64,000 nt of DNA, taken from the NCBI RefSeq assembly GCF_025766255.1, contig NW_026516770.1, positions 96,476-160,475 of the forward strand, in the 5' to 3' direction. The translations under genes and the position numbers were made by a program. The DNA comes from Zychaea mexicana (taxonomy: Eukaryota > Mucoromycota > Mucoromycetes > Mucorales > Lichtheimiaceae). A model generated the notes under the pieces. That model was not told where the DNA came from, ran no database searches, and saw nothing but the letters and a program-made list of their open reading frames with translations. Below are positions 1 to 13,413 of the stretch, piece after piece; position 1 is the first letter of the stretch, and each line of letters starts with the position of its first letter.

Positions 1-50
1 GTATATACATTGGGGAAAACCGAGCGAAGGGTGAGAAAGGTACTGCGCAA

Positions 51-3000
51 TTATAGCAAAGCCGGCTTTAACTGAAGAATCATGCGACGGATGACCGTAG
101 CAGCCGCATCCTCCAGCACTTCCGTGATTCTGCGTTCAAACGAACTCTTTTGCAAAGCATTGAGAATTCTAGGAAAAAAGAAAACTAGTTTAGTTCTTCG
201 TTGCACTAAACCTTGTGATGCACACAAACCAATTAATCTATTTCTCATATACCTGTGCTGCGTCTCGTCAAAATGCAACTTGATTCCACCAATCTTACAC
301 TCTGAGTTTTGGACTGACAGTTTCTTTTCCTTGAAAGTGATCTTCAGGTTGACACAAGCATCATGAGCGCTAGCATGCACGTGGCCGTAATCCATGTAGA
401 GTGGGAAACCAACGTTTTTCTTGTAAATGTAATCGGCGTGAAGGTGAATATCCATGCTATTGCTATATAGAATACGTTATATATGTTATCAAAGAATTAG
501 TGTGAATGCACATTTTCTGGAGGCTCAAGAACCATGCCGAAACATAAAAGCAATGTCTACACTCACAACGAGTAGGTGGCCATGTCGATGGATTTGTGTA
601 CGTCTTCTCCTGCTTTAAACTGATCGATTTCAGGTGCCTGACTAAATTCGCTGTAGATGCGGTGCATAACGTTTTTGGGAAACGCGTGCTCCAAGTCCAC
701 TTTAACATTTTCCAGAACAACATCATAACCATGAAATTTTCTAGAATTATTAGCGAGAAAGAAATGCCTTATGATCAGTACTGTAAAAGATTTGCATATT
801 TCAATAATGAATAGCCAAATAGTGTTGTGTTTTGCTTTGAAGCATGCTTACGTTTCAATGCGCCCAATGGACAAAGGACCAAGAAGTTTACACCTTTAAG
901 TAATAATATTAACAAGCTTGTGCCTTTTCATGTATCATATTTGGCAAAAAAGAATAAAAAATTCTCGAAAAAACACTTACAGCTCCGGATAAACAGCCTT
1001 GAACTTCGACCAGTGTATCTTGTTGAAGGTTGGACGACCATGTAGCGAGTCCCAAAGCACCTCTGATCCCAGTCGTCTAGCCTTGTACGCCAGAGTATGA
1101 GAGAATCCGCCGGAGTACGGCAAGACGATTGCACTGGCATGATGCAGCACCTCCATGACATGCACATCATGCGCGAGAATAAGCTCGGCCACACGTTGGA
1201 GCAATGTATCGGCTTCAGACATTATAGGCTCACTCAGCTCGTTCACTGTCAGTTCGTGTTCGCGCTGCGTCTGGCAGTCTGCGAGTAAGGTCGACCATAT
1301 TTCAAAGATCTGGTGCTTCGTCTCAGCGTCAACAGTGATTTGCTTCAACGCGTCGATCAATTGGTCCATATGACTCCGGCCGCCATCGTCTTGCGCAAAT
1401 CCCATCAACAACTTGTGGAAATTTTTGGTAGCCGATGTTTGCTGAGCATCTGGCTTTTCAACTTCGCCAATCAACTGAGAAACGCTCTTGACAAGGTCTT
1501 CCACCACACCAACTGGGCCGACTTCGAACGGATTGGATGACTGCTCGTATTGCAAGAGCATCTCGTGAAGTATCTTACGGCATGGACGCATAAAGGCGTC
1601 GATGCATTGCTGCTCGTTCACAGGCTGAGCTGTATACATTGCTGGCATTTTGCCCTTGGATAGAGAAGAAGCTGTGGCCGCAAATGGACGTGGAACTTCT
1701 GCTGCTGTATTTGGGGGTAAAGCGGCTGAAGCTGTGGTGGCCATCGTCGAGTTTTTGGCTCCTGCTGCTCCTGCTGCTGCTGCTGCTGCTTCTTCTCCTT
1801 TTTCGGCTTTTACCGGAGAGTCAGTGCTGCTACTGCTGTCACCCACGCTAGAAAGATCGCCGCGTTCTTTATTTGGCTGCTGTTGTTGTAGAGTTGTATT
1901 TGGGTAATCTGATTCACGCTGTATAGTGGGACCCACATCCTGGTTCTTGTCACTGGGCTCCGACGCTTTCATTGCTTTCACATCGGCCAAGGGAACAAGT
2001 GTGCTTGGAATATTTGATGGATCACCTTCGCTCGTATCAGTAGTGCTTGATGAATGCAAATCAGAGCCGTCAAAGGGTACCGTTGATCCTGGCTGTCGTT
2101 GCGTCGATACATCACTTTGACCTGCTTCCCCTTGATGTTCCGTCTGCTGCTGCTCAGTTTGTTTTTCTACTGCGGCAGTTGTTACTGATTGTTGTAGCCC
2201 AGTAATCTCGGCTTCTTTCAAATAAGGCTCAACCACAGAAGGACGCGCACAAGCCAGGAGCGAATGCACCGCATCAATTGTGACTCCGAGAAATTCATGC
2301 ATGTGCGTTGAGCCCGTGAATGCTTGGATAATCCGCCAGTTGCGTGCATCCATGTCAATGTCCTTGGGCAGCAAGTCTACAAAAAAAATTGTTGGTTTGA
2401 GAGATATTATCAACATCAGCATGAGATCATGTTCTTCTTCCCCCCCCCCGCCTCACACACACACACGCTCTGTCTCTCTCTCTATACTATTAGCTGTCAC
2501 ATATCAAGAAAATCACAAAGGTAAGAAGAAATCAATCACTCTGCCTGTTGTCGTGGATCCTAAAGCAGTAGCTTCCACAGTGAGACCTAGGTAGATTCGC
2601 CGCCACAAGTTCTCTTCGTTGTGACCATAGTGGGCACGCCTGGCTTTCATTACGTGCTGCCAGGTAAGGATCAAATCCAGCATTTCCGACATAAGCTCGT
2701 CATCCACAATATCGTGCTTTTCGAGAATTTTTTCTACGTCATGTGCAAGTGCCATGTCATAGCGGCTCATAAAAGTGGGAACGTCAATACCAGATGGCCG
2801 TGCCTAACAGATATAAAAGATGTGATATATACACATCAAATAAACAATGTTACAACAACAATGACGGTAATAGTTTGGAAACAAGGTGATTTTTTGTTAC
2901 TTTTACGACGGTCATTATCGTGTATATATATACGTACAGCAATTTGAGAGGCTGCTGACGCCGACGAAGGCTCTCCTACTTCTGGGACTGCGCTAAAAGA

Positions 3001-3111
3001 TTCCCTGTATATTTTATACGTTGCAGTTAGCTTTTGTAGGTCGAAGCAGTACCATATCGAAATGTATTGTTCAAAGGATAGAAAAAGTTCTTTACATATT
3101 TTCTCGGTCAG
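51..3111 (-). CDS. HAM1-type lipid-binding-fold protein (5' end uncertain)
   Basis: Multi-exon gene on the minus strand. Open segments lie at about 2945-3110, 2550-2803, 977-2375, 570-745, 255-455 and 51-168. The last intron (about 169-254) has donor GTATATG, branch CTAAAC and acceptor CCTAG, and joins in frame. The C-terminal part has the pattern YIYKKNVGFPLYMDYGHV followed by alternating hydrophobic strands, as in the HAM1 C-terminal domain (BPI/LBP-like, lipid-binding fold). Upstream is a helical region that includes FTGSTHMHEFLGVTIDAVH and LPYSGGFSHTLAYKARRLGSE. Between them, about 200 residues are Gln/Ser/Ala-rich and disordered, including a poly-Ala run encoded by GCT/GCA repeats. The likely role is a large soluble or membrane-contact lipid-binding protein; no function can be read beyond that. 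A TGA at 3112-3114 limits the first visible exon, which has no convincing Met, so a further 5' exon is probable. The family call rests on pattern recognition. Confidence 0.65.
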
Positions 3112-4635
3112 TCAAGGTGCTTGGGAAGTAAGCAATATGCAGTAGTAGCAATTAGTAAAGCGAGGAGAGAAAAAAAAAGAAGGGAAAAGATGATGATTTT
3201 CTTTTTTTGTAAAAAAAATTGGGTGTGATTGCGTTGATTATATATATATGGACAATTAAAGTCGTTCGAGACGCGTTTTCCAGCAATCATTTGACTTTTT
3301 GAGCTCGTAGATTTACTCAGGCCGACCTCTTATGTATCTAAAACGTTGGGACATTCAGTGATAAAATGATGTGGCAAAAATATCAATGATTAATGTTTTG
3401 TCAAACTTCGTGTACATAAGTAAACTAAAATACTGTAACGTCTATTTAGGGAGTAAATGGATCCCAAAGAATAGGATAAATGATTTGTTAGAGCCGGATC
3501 GAGCCGCTGGCCATGTTTTCTAATAAGCAAAAAGATATGGAATTTCAGTAACTAGGAATTAGATCGTGTGGAAACCACGAAAATGATTCTTTTATTAGGA
3601 ATAAGTGCGGATAAGAGCATAGAGAGAAGCGAAAGACCTACTGATTGAAAATATCATACATTGTACAGCTTATACCGGTGTAATCGGTTGCAATGTATTA
3701 CAGCAATGTTAGTTTTTGTAGCACTCGATGGTGTAGCATGTAATGATATCGCACTCGCCGTTGCTATACTATGTCGTAGCCGTTTATTAGGTATATAGTA
3801 TATCGAGCCTTTGAAATAGAACAAGCTCTAATGTTAACAATACGACGACGGTGCTTATCTATATTATATCAAAGTGTAGACAAGATAGAGCGTGATGACA
3901 GCGAAACAACTAACATGGGTGTGATGAATGACGAACAATGCAAGAACGAATACAGTAGTAGCAGCACAATCATTAGAAAATGATGTATCATAGTTGACAG
4001 GACGTTACCAATAAGCATGGCCCTGCCCAAAGGGACAAACCAATGCAGAACACATTTGAGCCTAAGTTATAACACAGAGTAGTGTGTGAATCAAAACAGC
4101 ATCTCATTACTGCGTGCGCACTCGAAAGAAATAATCTGAGCGAGGACAATCGATGATATGGTCCTTTCTCAAACAAACACTCCTGGTTGGTGATGATACT
4201 GTCAATGCCACACTCAGCAGCTGCGTTTGGTCGTGGTGACACAAAGTCGCTGCATATGGCGACCTGTCTGTCCTGCGTGGACGGCGGCGGCGCAAGGTAA
4301 ACATAAACCTATATAATGTATACATATGCTGAGCCATCATCCCCTTACTCACATTTACAGTGATAAAGCACTTGTTTGTCAGTAAGTATAAGCGCCGCTT
4401 TCATAGATCCACTCCTCGAGCACACTCTAACACTTATAAGAGAGAGAGAGAGAGAGAGGAGATCTCATTTGCAAAATAAAAGAAGGTTTTATACGGGATG
4501 CGCCACACACTGATCAAATTGGCAAACACCGTCCGCAGCACAGTAAGAAGAAGCATAAATCTAGCTTTTGGCTGTCTTTCAACCAGAACAAAACCATCCT
4601 TCTCTTTTTCCTCTCCTCCTCCTCCTCCTTCCTCC
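3112..4635. other. Divergent intergenic region, no secure gene
   Basis: This is the space between the minus-strand HAM1-like gene and the plus-strand RBR ligase gene. It holds short open frames on the minus strand around 3988-4400, some next to possible splice sites (GTGAGTAAG near 4355 on the minus strand). I could not join them into a recognisable protein. An (AG)n run at 4439-4459 lies in the presumed 5' UTR or promoter of the RBR gene. Confidence 0.5.
4439..4459. repeat. (AG)n microsatellite
   Basis: About ten uninterrupted AG dinucleotides, 180 bp upstream of the RBR ligase start codon. Confidence 0.9.
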
Positions 4636-6938
4636 ATGAGCGACTGCAGTGATAACGAACTTGAAGTGGTAAGCCAAAACAACTTCTCTTTACTGTCACA
4701 CTCTTATTACAAACGTAGTTTTCGAACCACTCACTCTTGGACAACCGACAGCTTGACGACATGAGTGTCATGGACGAATCACTCTTCGGCAACTCCGTAT
4801 ATGAATCAGGTATCCTTCATTGTCTTCAATTTTGAAGAATCGCTTCTTTTAAACTGTCAAAATGAAAAATAAAAAACTTCTGACCATGACGATTGTGGAT
4901 TGATTAGATGAGGAAGACGATGCCTACTTTGACAATGCAGATACCGAGGCTCCATTTAAAAAATCATATCAAGTCGACTTTGTTGCTTACAGCGAGGACG
5001 ATCTTGAAGAGAGCCAAGAAAAACACGTTTCTCAAATCTCGACCGTTTTAGGTTTGTCCCAAGTAGTGTGCGTCTGTGTAGTATGTTTGCTTGATTATTA
5101 TGCAGTTGGCGCTGATTGACTCTTTCTATTCTTAAAATAATAATCAGGCCTCCCAAGTGTAGAAGCAGCTGCGCTCTTACGCTACTTTCAATGGAACAAA
5201 GAGAAACTCTTTGAACGATATACCGAGGCGCCAGAGAAAGTGATGCAATCTTCTGGCTTACAAAGTAACAACAAGAAGAACGAATCCTTAACAACAACTT
5301 CCAGTACCAGCTTACCGGCCAAACGCGTCAAAAATCAGTACACGTGTGAAATCTGCTTTGACGACGATGCGGACATGGATTTTACAGCACTCGGCTGTGG
5401 CCATCATTTCTGCAACACCTGCTACCAACACTATCTGCGTCAAAAGATTTGGGAAGAAGGCGAAAGTAGGCGTATCGAATGTCCTCAAGATAAATGTCAC
5501 ATGGTAGTTGATGAACGTATCGTATCACAGCTTGTGGATGCGAAAACAAAGACGAGGTACAATTTCTGTAATTTAATCACGGATGTTTAAGGGGGGGAAG
5601 GGGTTGTATGGCCCTGCTGCCTCTATATTTTGTTTTCTTTGTTTTCATCCTTTCTCTCTATTGAAGATACAAACGACTCCTGACCCGCACCTTTGTCGAT
5701 GATAACGATGCTTTCCGCTGGTGTCCATCTCCTGATTGCGAATACGCGGTAGAATGCCATATACCCAGTGTTTCACTCTCTTCTACTATACCTACCGTCG
5801 AATGTGGTCAAGGACATAAGTTCTGCTTCGGTTGCAGCCTACCGGACCATCAGGTAAGATAATAGTCGTTTGTAATTAAACTAGAAATTAGAGAAACACA
5901 AGGGCGGGGGGTTTATGCTGACAACATTCCTCTGCTATCAGCCTGCTATCTGCAGTCTTGTCAAGAAATGGCTGCAAAAGTGTAAAGATGATTCCGAAAC
6001 AGCGAACTGGATATCAGCACACACCAAGGACTGTCCTAAATGCCAATCTGCTATCGAAAAGAACGGCGGATGCAACCATATGACTTGCCGAAAGTGTCGG
6101 TACGAATTCTGCTGGGTGTGCATGGGTAAGAGAAAGATACTGTTTTGTCTTACCTCAAGAATTAGCTCAAGGGAAAGGGCCCAATATTGATCGTATGCTA
6201 TATGTTAATACTTTAGGCCCATGGTCAGAGCATCGTACTTCATATTACGCCTGCAACCGATTTGATGAAAAGAGCGGAACATCAGCACGAGAAAGTCAAG
6301 CGAAATCGCGTGCTAGTTTGGAGCGCTATCTACATGTAAGTGCTCATTTTTACTAGGACCAATTTCCCAAGAGTATGTGTTTATAACACATGCGCTTTTT
6401 TCAGTATTACAATCGATTTGCAAACCACGAACAATCGGCCAAGCTGGATCAAGATTTGTACAAAAAGACCGAGCGAAAGATGGAGGAAATGCAGCAGACA
6501 AGTGACCTGTCGTGGATCGAGGTTCAGTTTCTCAAGAAAGCAGTGGATGTGACCGTTGAATGCCGTATGACGCTCAAATGGACCTACGCTTTTGCTTTCT
6601 ATCTGGAAAAATCCCATCAGACCGAAATATTCGAGGTATGTAAACCAGTTTGTGCCTGTTTTCTCTATGATGTCACCTCTCTTCTTCCGAACCACCGACT
6701 TTTTTATGCTAAATTGTATTTTATCAAAAAAAAACAGGACAATCAACGTGATCTTGAAATGGCCACCGAACAGTTGTCCGAACTTCTCGACAAGCCGCTG
6801 GACGAGGACAACATTGCCCAACTCAGACAAAATGTTCTGGACAAAACTGTGTATGTCAAGCACCGGCGAGAAGTACTGCTCGACGATACCTTAAATGGGT
6901 TGCAGGACGGGAGGTGGAAGTTTTTTGTTGAATTATAA
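4636..6938 (+). CDS. ARI1: RBR-type E3 ubiquitin ligase, Ariadne family
   Basis: Spliced gene starting at ATG 4636. The first exon is 11 codons (4636-4668), followed by 4719-4809, about 4909-5054, 5149-5555, and further exons to the stop at 6936-6938. An acidic N-terminus precedes the three zinc modules. RING1 begins [20 protein letters not shown]. The IBR runs from about [17 protein letters not shown] to [21 protein letters not shown]2 has [20 protein letters not shown], where the Cys of NGGC is the expected catalytic cysteine that accepts ubiquitin as a thioester. After RING2 comes YYACNRFDE and a long helical domain with [19 protein letters not shown], as in the autoinhibitory Ariadne domain of ARIH1/ARI-1 and yeast Hel1. 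Order and length fit the family (about 500 residues). Members act with E2 enzymes and neddylated cullins; that part is family knowledge. The gene ends 850 bp from the convergent ARP5 gene. Confidence 0.95.
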
Positions 6939-7789
6939 AGAGTTCGGTATTGTCATTTCTGTTGTTTGCATGTTATCGTAAACAGATAAAATACACAAAT
7001 ATCTTGTACTTTGGTTTGTTTATGTATTCTACTGGTGGTGTATTTATAAGCATCAATTCATCAACGGTACATCTCATTAAATCATTGTCTGACTTTGCCC
7101 ATGGAAAATGAGACGTTTTACTTCCTGGATGTTTGAGATATTTGATATGTGATGTAGTATCACCATCATTGCTGCTGCACGGTACTAAGTCTACCGATGT
7201 AGTTTGTTGATTTCTGCAATATTGGTACAATGTCAAAGAAGAGCGTCTGTTAGTAGAGATCTGCAGCGATATAGTTACCGTTGCTTTAATGTACAGTGTA
7301 TACGACAAAGTGGTAAACATAGCGACTGCATAGCGATAAATTGAGTATCGCACTGTACATTGGTGTAGGAAAGGAGCTAATATTATTACTTAGCGGTCTC
7401 CATCCTCATGGACTTGGTAGATACATGTGGGACATCCTCTTTTTCGCGTAATTTCCTACATGATGCTGCATATATACTCATTGATCCCTTAAGTCATACC
7501 AACATTGCATCGATTAAGATATTAAAGAATACAAGGGAGATAACTCCAACGACCACTACCTCATTGTCATATCAAGAAAAGGAGGTCCCGCTGTATGGTC
7601 AGAAGAAGTACATCATTGGAGTATGTACGGCGAAAGTTAATTACTTATTCCAGGTTATTTTTTCCTTCCAAAAACATAACATTTCCGTAACAGAGCGTAG
7701 AAGGCCCAAGAAACAGAGAGAATGAAAGTAACCTGGATATCTGTTTTTCTATTAACGTAATGTATTGTGTTTCAAAGCATTTCCCCCTT
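6939..7789. other. Convergent intergenic region
   Basis: This region between the 3' ends of the RBR ligase and ARP5 genes holds two unrelated open frames without recognisable content: 6973-7353 on minus (126 codons) and 7408-7725 on plus (105 codons). They look like 3' UTR sequence open by chance. No terminator-like structure was seen. Confidence 0.5.
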
Positions 7790-10700
7790 TTATTGAAAAA
7801 CATTTCCCAGACCATGTGCTTTAATATATTCTCCTCCATATTCTTCATATTCCTGCTTGGTTACAGCATACTGTTGATGATAAGCAGCATTCTGAGCTAT
7901 CATGGCTGCACCTCTCCATGCGTCTAGCAATGGGTTTTTTGCACGTTTGACCGAGTACAAGGTTCCAACAGGCAACAGTTGCTGAAGCGAGGATGAGATT
8001 CTTGATGAAAAGCCAGGTAAAGTACTGAATCCACCAGTGACAAACACCGTCTAATGAAAGCGCAAAGCCATTTCATGTTTAGCACAAAAAGTAGAGTTTT
8101 CCTATAGATAGCTTATTGAACTTATAAATTTACCTTGACAACTTGTTTACGTTCATCTGCATTAAACGTGCGGACAATATCATGCATGGTTTCCGTCAAT
8201 CCTGCTTGATCCAAGCCGACAATGTTGGGTTGGAATAACACTTCTCCAACACGAACACGTTCAACGTTGACATGAAGCTGATGCATTTGGCCCATATCTG
8301 CTGGATCATAGGGAGGCCACTTGCCGCGTGCAAGCATGTGCATCAATGTGTTGGTGGGTGATGCGCTCGCTTCATACGAATGTTCAGGTAGAAAGTCGGG
8401 GTCGTATTGAAGCAATAAGGATTCATAGTGGTTCAAAGAAGACAAATCCTCTTCTTCTTCATCAGATTCGTCTTCTCGGCTCTGTCAATCGCACATACGA
8501 ATGAAGAGTATATATGGTTATAACCTTGTTCTTTTAATCTCGTAACGATACAAGAAATGTATACTTACTATTTCACGATAAATCATCCAGTCTTCATCAT
8601 CCGCACCAAAGGTATCCTCTATATTTTTATAATGACCGGGTGTAAGAAAACTTGTAATTTCTAATCGTCCTTCGACCCTCTGAGCTCGTCACTTTTACCT
8701 TCTTCCTTTCTTCTTCGCTTTTGTTTTGGAGACGGGGTGTCACTAGCTAAGTTTGCTATGGAGCGCATACGTAGTTGTGAGGCTCGACTACGACGGTCGG
8801 ATAATTCCATTGCCAAGCGTTTCCTCCGCTTAATTCGGTCAACAACACCCTATTCATCAACCAACACAAGCATCAAAAATAAATGTTAGTTTTTATCGAA
8901 CATAGAGTAAAGTCTTATAAAGTGAGACTGTACAAAGCAAAGTAAAGCTCCTACCTGTCTCTTCTCTTTGACTTCCTCTATCCATTTCTCTGGATACTGT
9001 AAACGCTTTTCCTCTTCGAGTCGCGCTTGCTCCTCCTACATTTTATCGTTCTATTAGTAACCAACAATCCCATATGTGTGATAACCGCGCAACACCGAGA
9101 ACGTAGCTATTACCTCTGCTGCTTTAGCCTCCTCCTTTGCCTTTTTAGCACGTTGACGAGCATCATAGTTTGCCTTCATCAACTTTTGTTTCCGTTTTTC
9201 TTTACGTTCAGCTTCCGTCAAGTGTTCGTCGGGTATATCAACAAGTGTTGTGATAGGTGGTTCCTTTTCTTCGTTTTCATCAATGCCCAATTCTTTGTTA
9301 CGTGCACGCTGGATAGCCGTGTCCACTTGCTTAATGGTGTCGTCCAAGTCTGCTTCATCTTTAAAACCTGTTTCTTTTAATCGTGCCTACACAAGATTGT
9401 ACTATTAGAGAAATACAACTACAACTAATTCTTTACGTTTCTCTAAGGGTAGAAATAGGTAGCCGTAGCAATAAAAGCCCAGTCATTGCTTTGCTCATAA
9501 GGCTATGCTTTCTTTTCTTACCATCCAATCCTTTTTGGTAGAAGTCGCCTTTGCATTCTTCAACTCAGTAAATGCTTCGTATTCTTGCTCACGTTGTACC
9601 AACTAATCATTGTCTTTCACATCAGCATCTTGCTAGTAATAGTAGTAGTGGAAAATGAAAGGGATACTTTTCTTACCTTTTCTAAACGAGATTTTGCAGC
9701 TGCTTCCCGTAACCGTCTGGCATTTTCTTCTTTTTTTGCTGCTTGTCGGGCCAACTCCTCTTCGGTTTTTTCCTCAATGACCTTTGTGTATATGCAAAAA
9801 AGCGTCAGTATTACAGCACTGGCCTGCCTTGACCCAATATGCTAATATGCTTAAAGGGTATATACATACCGGTGCTGTATAGGGAAACTGAATTATCCGA
9901 TCCACTTCATCGAAAGTGTCCCTGTTTCCAATCTTTTTTAATGCGCTTTGATAATCGTCTGCAATAAGGACGTGATTATGCATCAATTCCTGATTTCATA
10001 GCATAGATTGTTAGAGCATGAAACATGCACGTTTTGTCCGGTTATTTTTTTTTCGTAAAAGTGGTTTCAATCCAATTCTCCAAAAGATTTCATCATTTAT
10101 TACCTGTGCTTGAGAATTCGTCATCTTTGTTGGGAATGTAGGATACTTGAGTTGCATCAGTTTAAGCATATAATCCGTTGCTTGCGTACCACCGTATGAT
10201 ATACTATGATATGCATTGATTGCGTAAGGCATTAGAATATGTTGTTCTATCCTGGTTCTAAAAGTGTTCCATCCATCCATTCTAAAGGGATCTCCCTTTT
10301 TCTTTTTACCGCTTGGTTCGTTCAAGCAATCCTTTGCCATGCAATGTAGGAATGACATGTGTAGCCGTATGGCCTGCAGATATCACAACCCCACTTGAAT
10401 CGTCATCCCTTAAACCACCGTTGGCATAGAAGCCGAATAATGAATCGATGCCAAATAAGACCGAGGGGACGCCATAGCATTCAAATAAAAGTTCGTCCAT
10501 TTCTAAGATACATATAAACACATCCCGTCGTTTTCCGTTAGATATTGTTTGCTTGCTGTCGATGGTTCAATCCCTTCTCCTCCTATTTTCCTTTTTTCAT
10601 AAATAAACATCGTACGTTTTCGGCTATATGGAGGCACACAAACGGGTTCGGTCATCACGAGTGGATGGTCGATACTCGATGTGTTGATACCAAGAGTGGT

Positions 10701-11370
10701 GAATATATAATCTAATACTGTTTCCTGTAGTACGTACATTTATAATATAAAGCGCCTTCATGTCAGCCAGATGTATATGATACCTTCTTCTGGTGTTATA
10801 TCATATTTGAACTCACCATACGGTCGAAATCGCATACAACATTGCCATCGAACGGAGATCGCGCATTGGACCGACCAGCTGGATCCGCATATACGTCCAT
10901 ACCAACGGAAATCATGTTGAGGTTGGCCTTACGATCTTTGTACCTGGAAACAATATTATCAAAGATCACTGTTTTTAAATTGCGTATTTGTGTTATGGTG
11001 AGTCAAATGTATCAATGGACTCAAAAACGCGAGGTTGACGCCAAGTTCCCTGTTCCCCGCGCACGTTAGCATTGCGTCTAACAAAGTTGACATACACGCA
11101 GGGTTTTTTTCAGTCGCCCAACCGGCACGACATTGATGCGATCCTAACAACAAGAATCGTAGAGGTGAGTCATTCTTTGATGGAAAAAGAACATTGTCGA
11201 GAAGTTGTTGCAGCGTAAGGAAGAGATCCAGATTGTTTTTTTTTACCGTTGTCGATTACAATGGGTGTTTGTGTGTTTAAAAATTCGGTTTCGTAATCGG
11301 TACGTATGGAGTAATAAGGTGCATTGTATTCTTTCTCATCAAGTGTATAGACAGGTGGTTCTTCAGACAT
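7790..11370 (-). CDS. ARP5: Actin-related protein 5 (INO80 chromatin-remodelling complex)
   Basis: Minus-strand gene with many short introns. The start MSEEPPVYTLDEKEY is at 11368-11370 and the stop at 7790-7792. The N-terminal actin half has PIVIDNGSHQCRAGWATE (phosphate-loop region), then KDRKANLNMISVGMDVYADP, FDGNVVCDFDRM and ETVLDYIFTTLGI, then DHPLVMTEPVCVPPYSRK, and the second nucleotide-binding strand GVVISAGHTATHVIPTLHGK. The long charged insertion typical of Arp5 follows (about 10 to 8.5 kb), with ELSDRRSRASQLRMRSIANL and TFGADDEDWMIYREI, both diagnostic. The actin fold resumes with VGEVLFQPNIVGLDQAGL and ends with VFVTGGFSTLPGF and a C-terminal helix. Arp5 couples ATP hydrolysis by INO80 to nucleosome sliding together with Ies6; this is family knowledge. 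The exon joining NP to YKDRK near 10.94-11.1 kb looks shorter than usual, so that splice is the least certain one. Confidence 0.96.
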
Positions 11371-11897
11371 CGCGTAAACAGTGTACTTGGGAAGGAGAAG
11401 GAGCGAAAGGTCAAAGAAGCTCAACTGGCTATGAAGATATACAGCATCGGTGCCAACAATGAAATTCGGGGGAGAGATGAAAATGGGGGGGAGGTTGAAC
11501 AAAAAGTACCTGCTGCTTTGCGTAGTATGTACATATGCTAATGTGTTATGTGTTTTTATTTATTAGATTTCTACGAATGATAGTAGTTGTACTTGTTGGA
11601 TATGCTTTGTTGGATCCAGGGTTGGTACTATGAGTCGGGTTCGTTGTTGGAGATGCTGATGCTGATGATGACGATGGGACTACTGACTCCTTTTCTATTG
11701 CCTGTTTTAAAGAAGAACGAATCGATCAATACTGGGCTCTGTGAAAGCATAGATCAAGAGACCTGCTTTTCCAGTCACAGTAGCTTACTTGAGTTTCAGT
11801 TGCTGATACTGCTCGATTTTGTCCTAAATGAATGATGAAAGATGTGATATGGGACTTGTTCTGCTGTAGTAACATGTCGCGGAACAGTGTACACAGT
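11371..11897. other. Intergenic, ARP5 5' side
   Basis: This region holds the ARP5 promoter/5' UTR and the 3' end of the exonuclease gene, both on the minus strand. An open frame at 11587-11835 on plus is not supported by anything else. Confidence 0.5.
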
Positions 11898-13413
11898 TTA
11901 TAAGAAGCCTAGCCATTTCTTCAGGTTAGCTTTCTTCCTCTTTTTTCTTCTGCTTTCTCTCTTCCTAAAAAGTGTGGTAATATTTACATAAGCATCGCAT
12001 GCAGCATACAGCATTTGCTTCGGTGTCAGGTTTGCCTTTGACCAATTGCTAAGCCGGACGCTCTTGGTCTTGGGCATATTCATCTCGAGCTATATACACA
12101 CAAAGAAAGCAAATTAGCTTGAGTATAAAGGTAGTACATTGATGCGCATATCTACTAATAATTATTTGAACGAAGAACTTACGAATAAGCTCGTCAAGAC
12201 GCTTAGCGACCGCTTATGTGTTCGCATAAGTAATGGTGAGTCGATATGTTGCGTCATGAGCTGCAATTCCACTAGACCGTTCGTACACACATTGAAATCT
12301 CGAAATAGTTTTTGACCATCGCCTTTGATATTGACGCCTGCCTTGAAGATATTTTCGTTTTTGAGGAAACTAATTAGTTCAGTTGGCAATGCTAAGAGTA
12401 AGAGGGAGAGTTGGTTAGATAGAAAAAATTGCTTTTTTTTATATATCAGAGCAGCAGGAACAGTAGTGTTTAATGAAGCACATACTCAACGTTGCTTCAG
12501 TAGAAGTAAAGGTAGAACTTACTTTCCAGACGAGCTACTTGGAACAGGAGGATGGTGTCGCTACCACATATTTGGATAAGCGCAGTCTTATGCATTGGAC
12601 CACCCTTTTTAAACTGTGGTTGCCATTCCAAATCCAACCCAAACACGACTTCTTTTTTACTACATGTAAATGTCGAAAGTTTTTAAGCTGAGTATTAAGA
12701 TGTTTCCCTTTATCCTTTTTCACTTCCAATCAGTTTTATCTATTAGATCACATACCTTAGCAGAGTTCTTAACCGCGTATTCATTTCAAACGGATCGGAT
12801 GAACATGATACAGTATAGTGCTGTGGATATTTAATGTTCGGTAAATCCGGCTTGAATACTTGATCGTCGTTCGTTTGTGGTGTTAGCTGTAATAACGTCT
12901 TAGGCAGTTTCCTTTTCGTCGTCTTAGGAACAGATTTTTCGTTATCGTTGCCATTAGCAGCAGTTGTTATTGTTTGATCCTTCAGCTCCTCAAGCTCCTC
13001 CACTTCCTGTCTGACAAGCCGCCATTTTAGAATAGGACGTATCTTTTTTTTATGAGTTAACACGATAAACAGAACAATATAAGAACATAAACGAACCGTT
13101 CTTTAGCTATAATCGTTCCATCAGTTTTGGCAGTAGTAGCACTACTGTTAGCATGACTGTCAATTCGTTGTATCTGTCGTCGTCGTGGTGAGGGAGATGG
13201 ATCACTCTGTGGATCGCGTTTTTTGCCTTTTGGACGGCCAGCAGCAACAGCCGTTGTCTGTAAATGCCGGATATCGGTCGCTCTACGACGACAAAATGTG
13301 ATTTGGGAAGTAGCGTTGGTATTCAGCTTTACAACTTCAGATACTGTTGCATGCTTCGTAGCTGGGACGCCCATTAGCTGGAGTTTGTGGATCAATTGGA
13401 AGCAACGAAACAT
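11898..13413 (-). CDS. DEDDy 3'-5' exonuclease, WRN-exonuclease-like
   Basis: Minus-strand gene with start at 13413 (MFRCFQLIHKLQLMG) and stop at 11898. The first two exons encode a basic, Ser/Pro-rich tail with likely nuclear-localisation clusters (RPKGKKRDP, SPRRRQIQR, TKRKLPK). The catalytic domain follows. VVFGLDLEWQPQF carries the first D-x-E pair. It is followed by TALIQICGSDTILLFQV, FKAGVNIKGDGQKLFRDF (second Asp region), RSLSVLTSLF, and finally VRLSNWSKANLTPKQMLYAA with the CDAYVN motif, which gives the Tyr and last Asp of a DEDDy active site. The arrangement matches stand-alone WRN-like exonucleases that degrade DNA (or RNA) from the 3' end. The extreme C-terminus is a short Lys/Arg-rich tail. 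The last exons (12183-12389 and 11898-12087) join in frame through LEMNMPKTKSVRL. It cannot be told from sequence whether the role is DNA repair or RNA trimming. Confidence 0.85.

Noticed and set aside
3988..4400. Minus-strand segments (e.g. VSPRPNAAAECGIDSIIT) near a GTGAGTAAG donor
   Set aside because: Two incompatible splicings are equally possible and neither gives a recognisable protein; left as intergenic.
7408..7725. Plus-strand 105-codon frame between the RBR ligase and ARP5
   Set aside because: No motif, lies in convergent 3' flanks, composition typical of AT-rich random frames.
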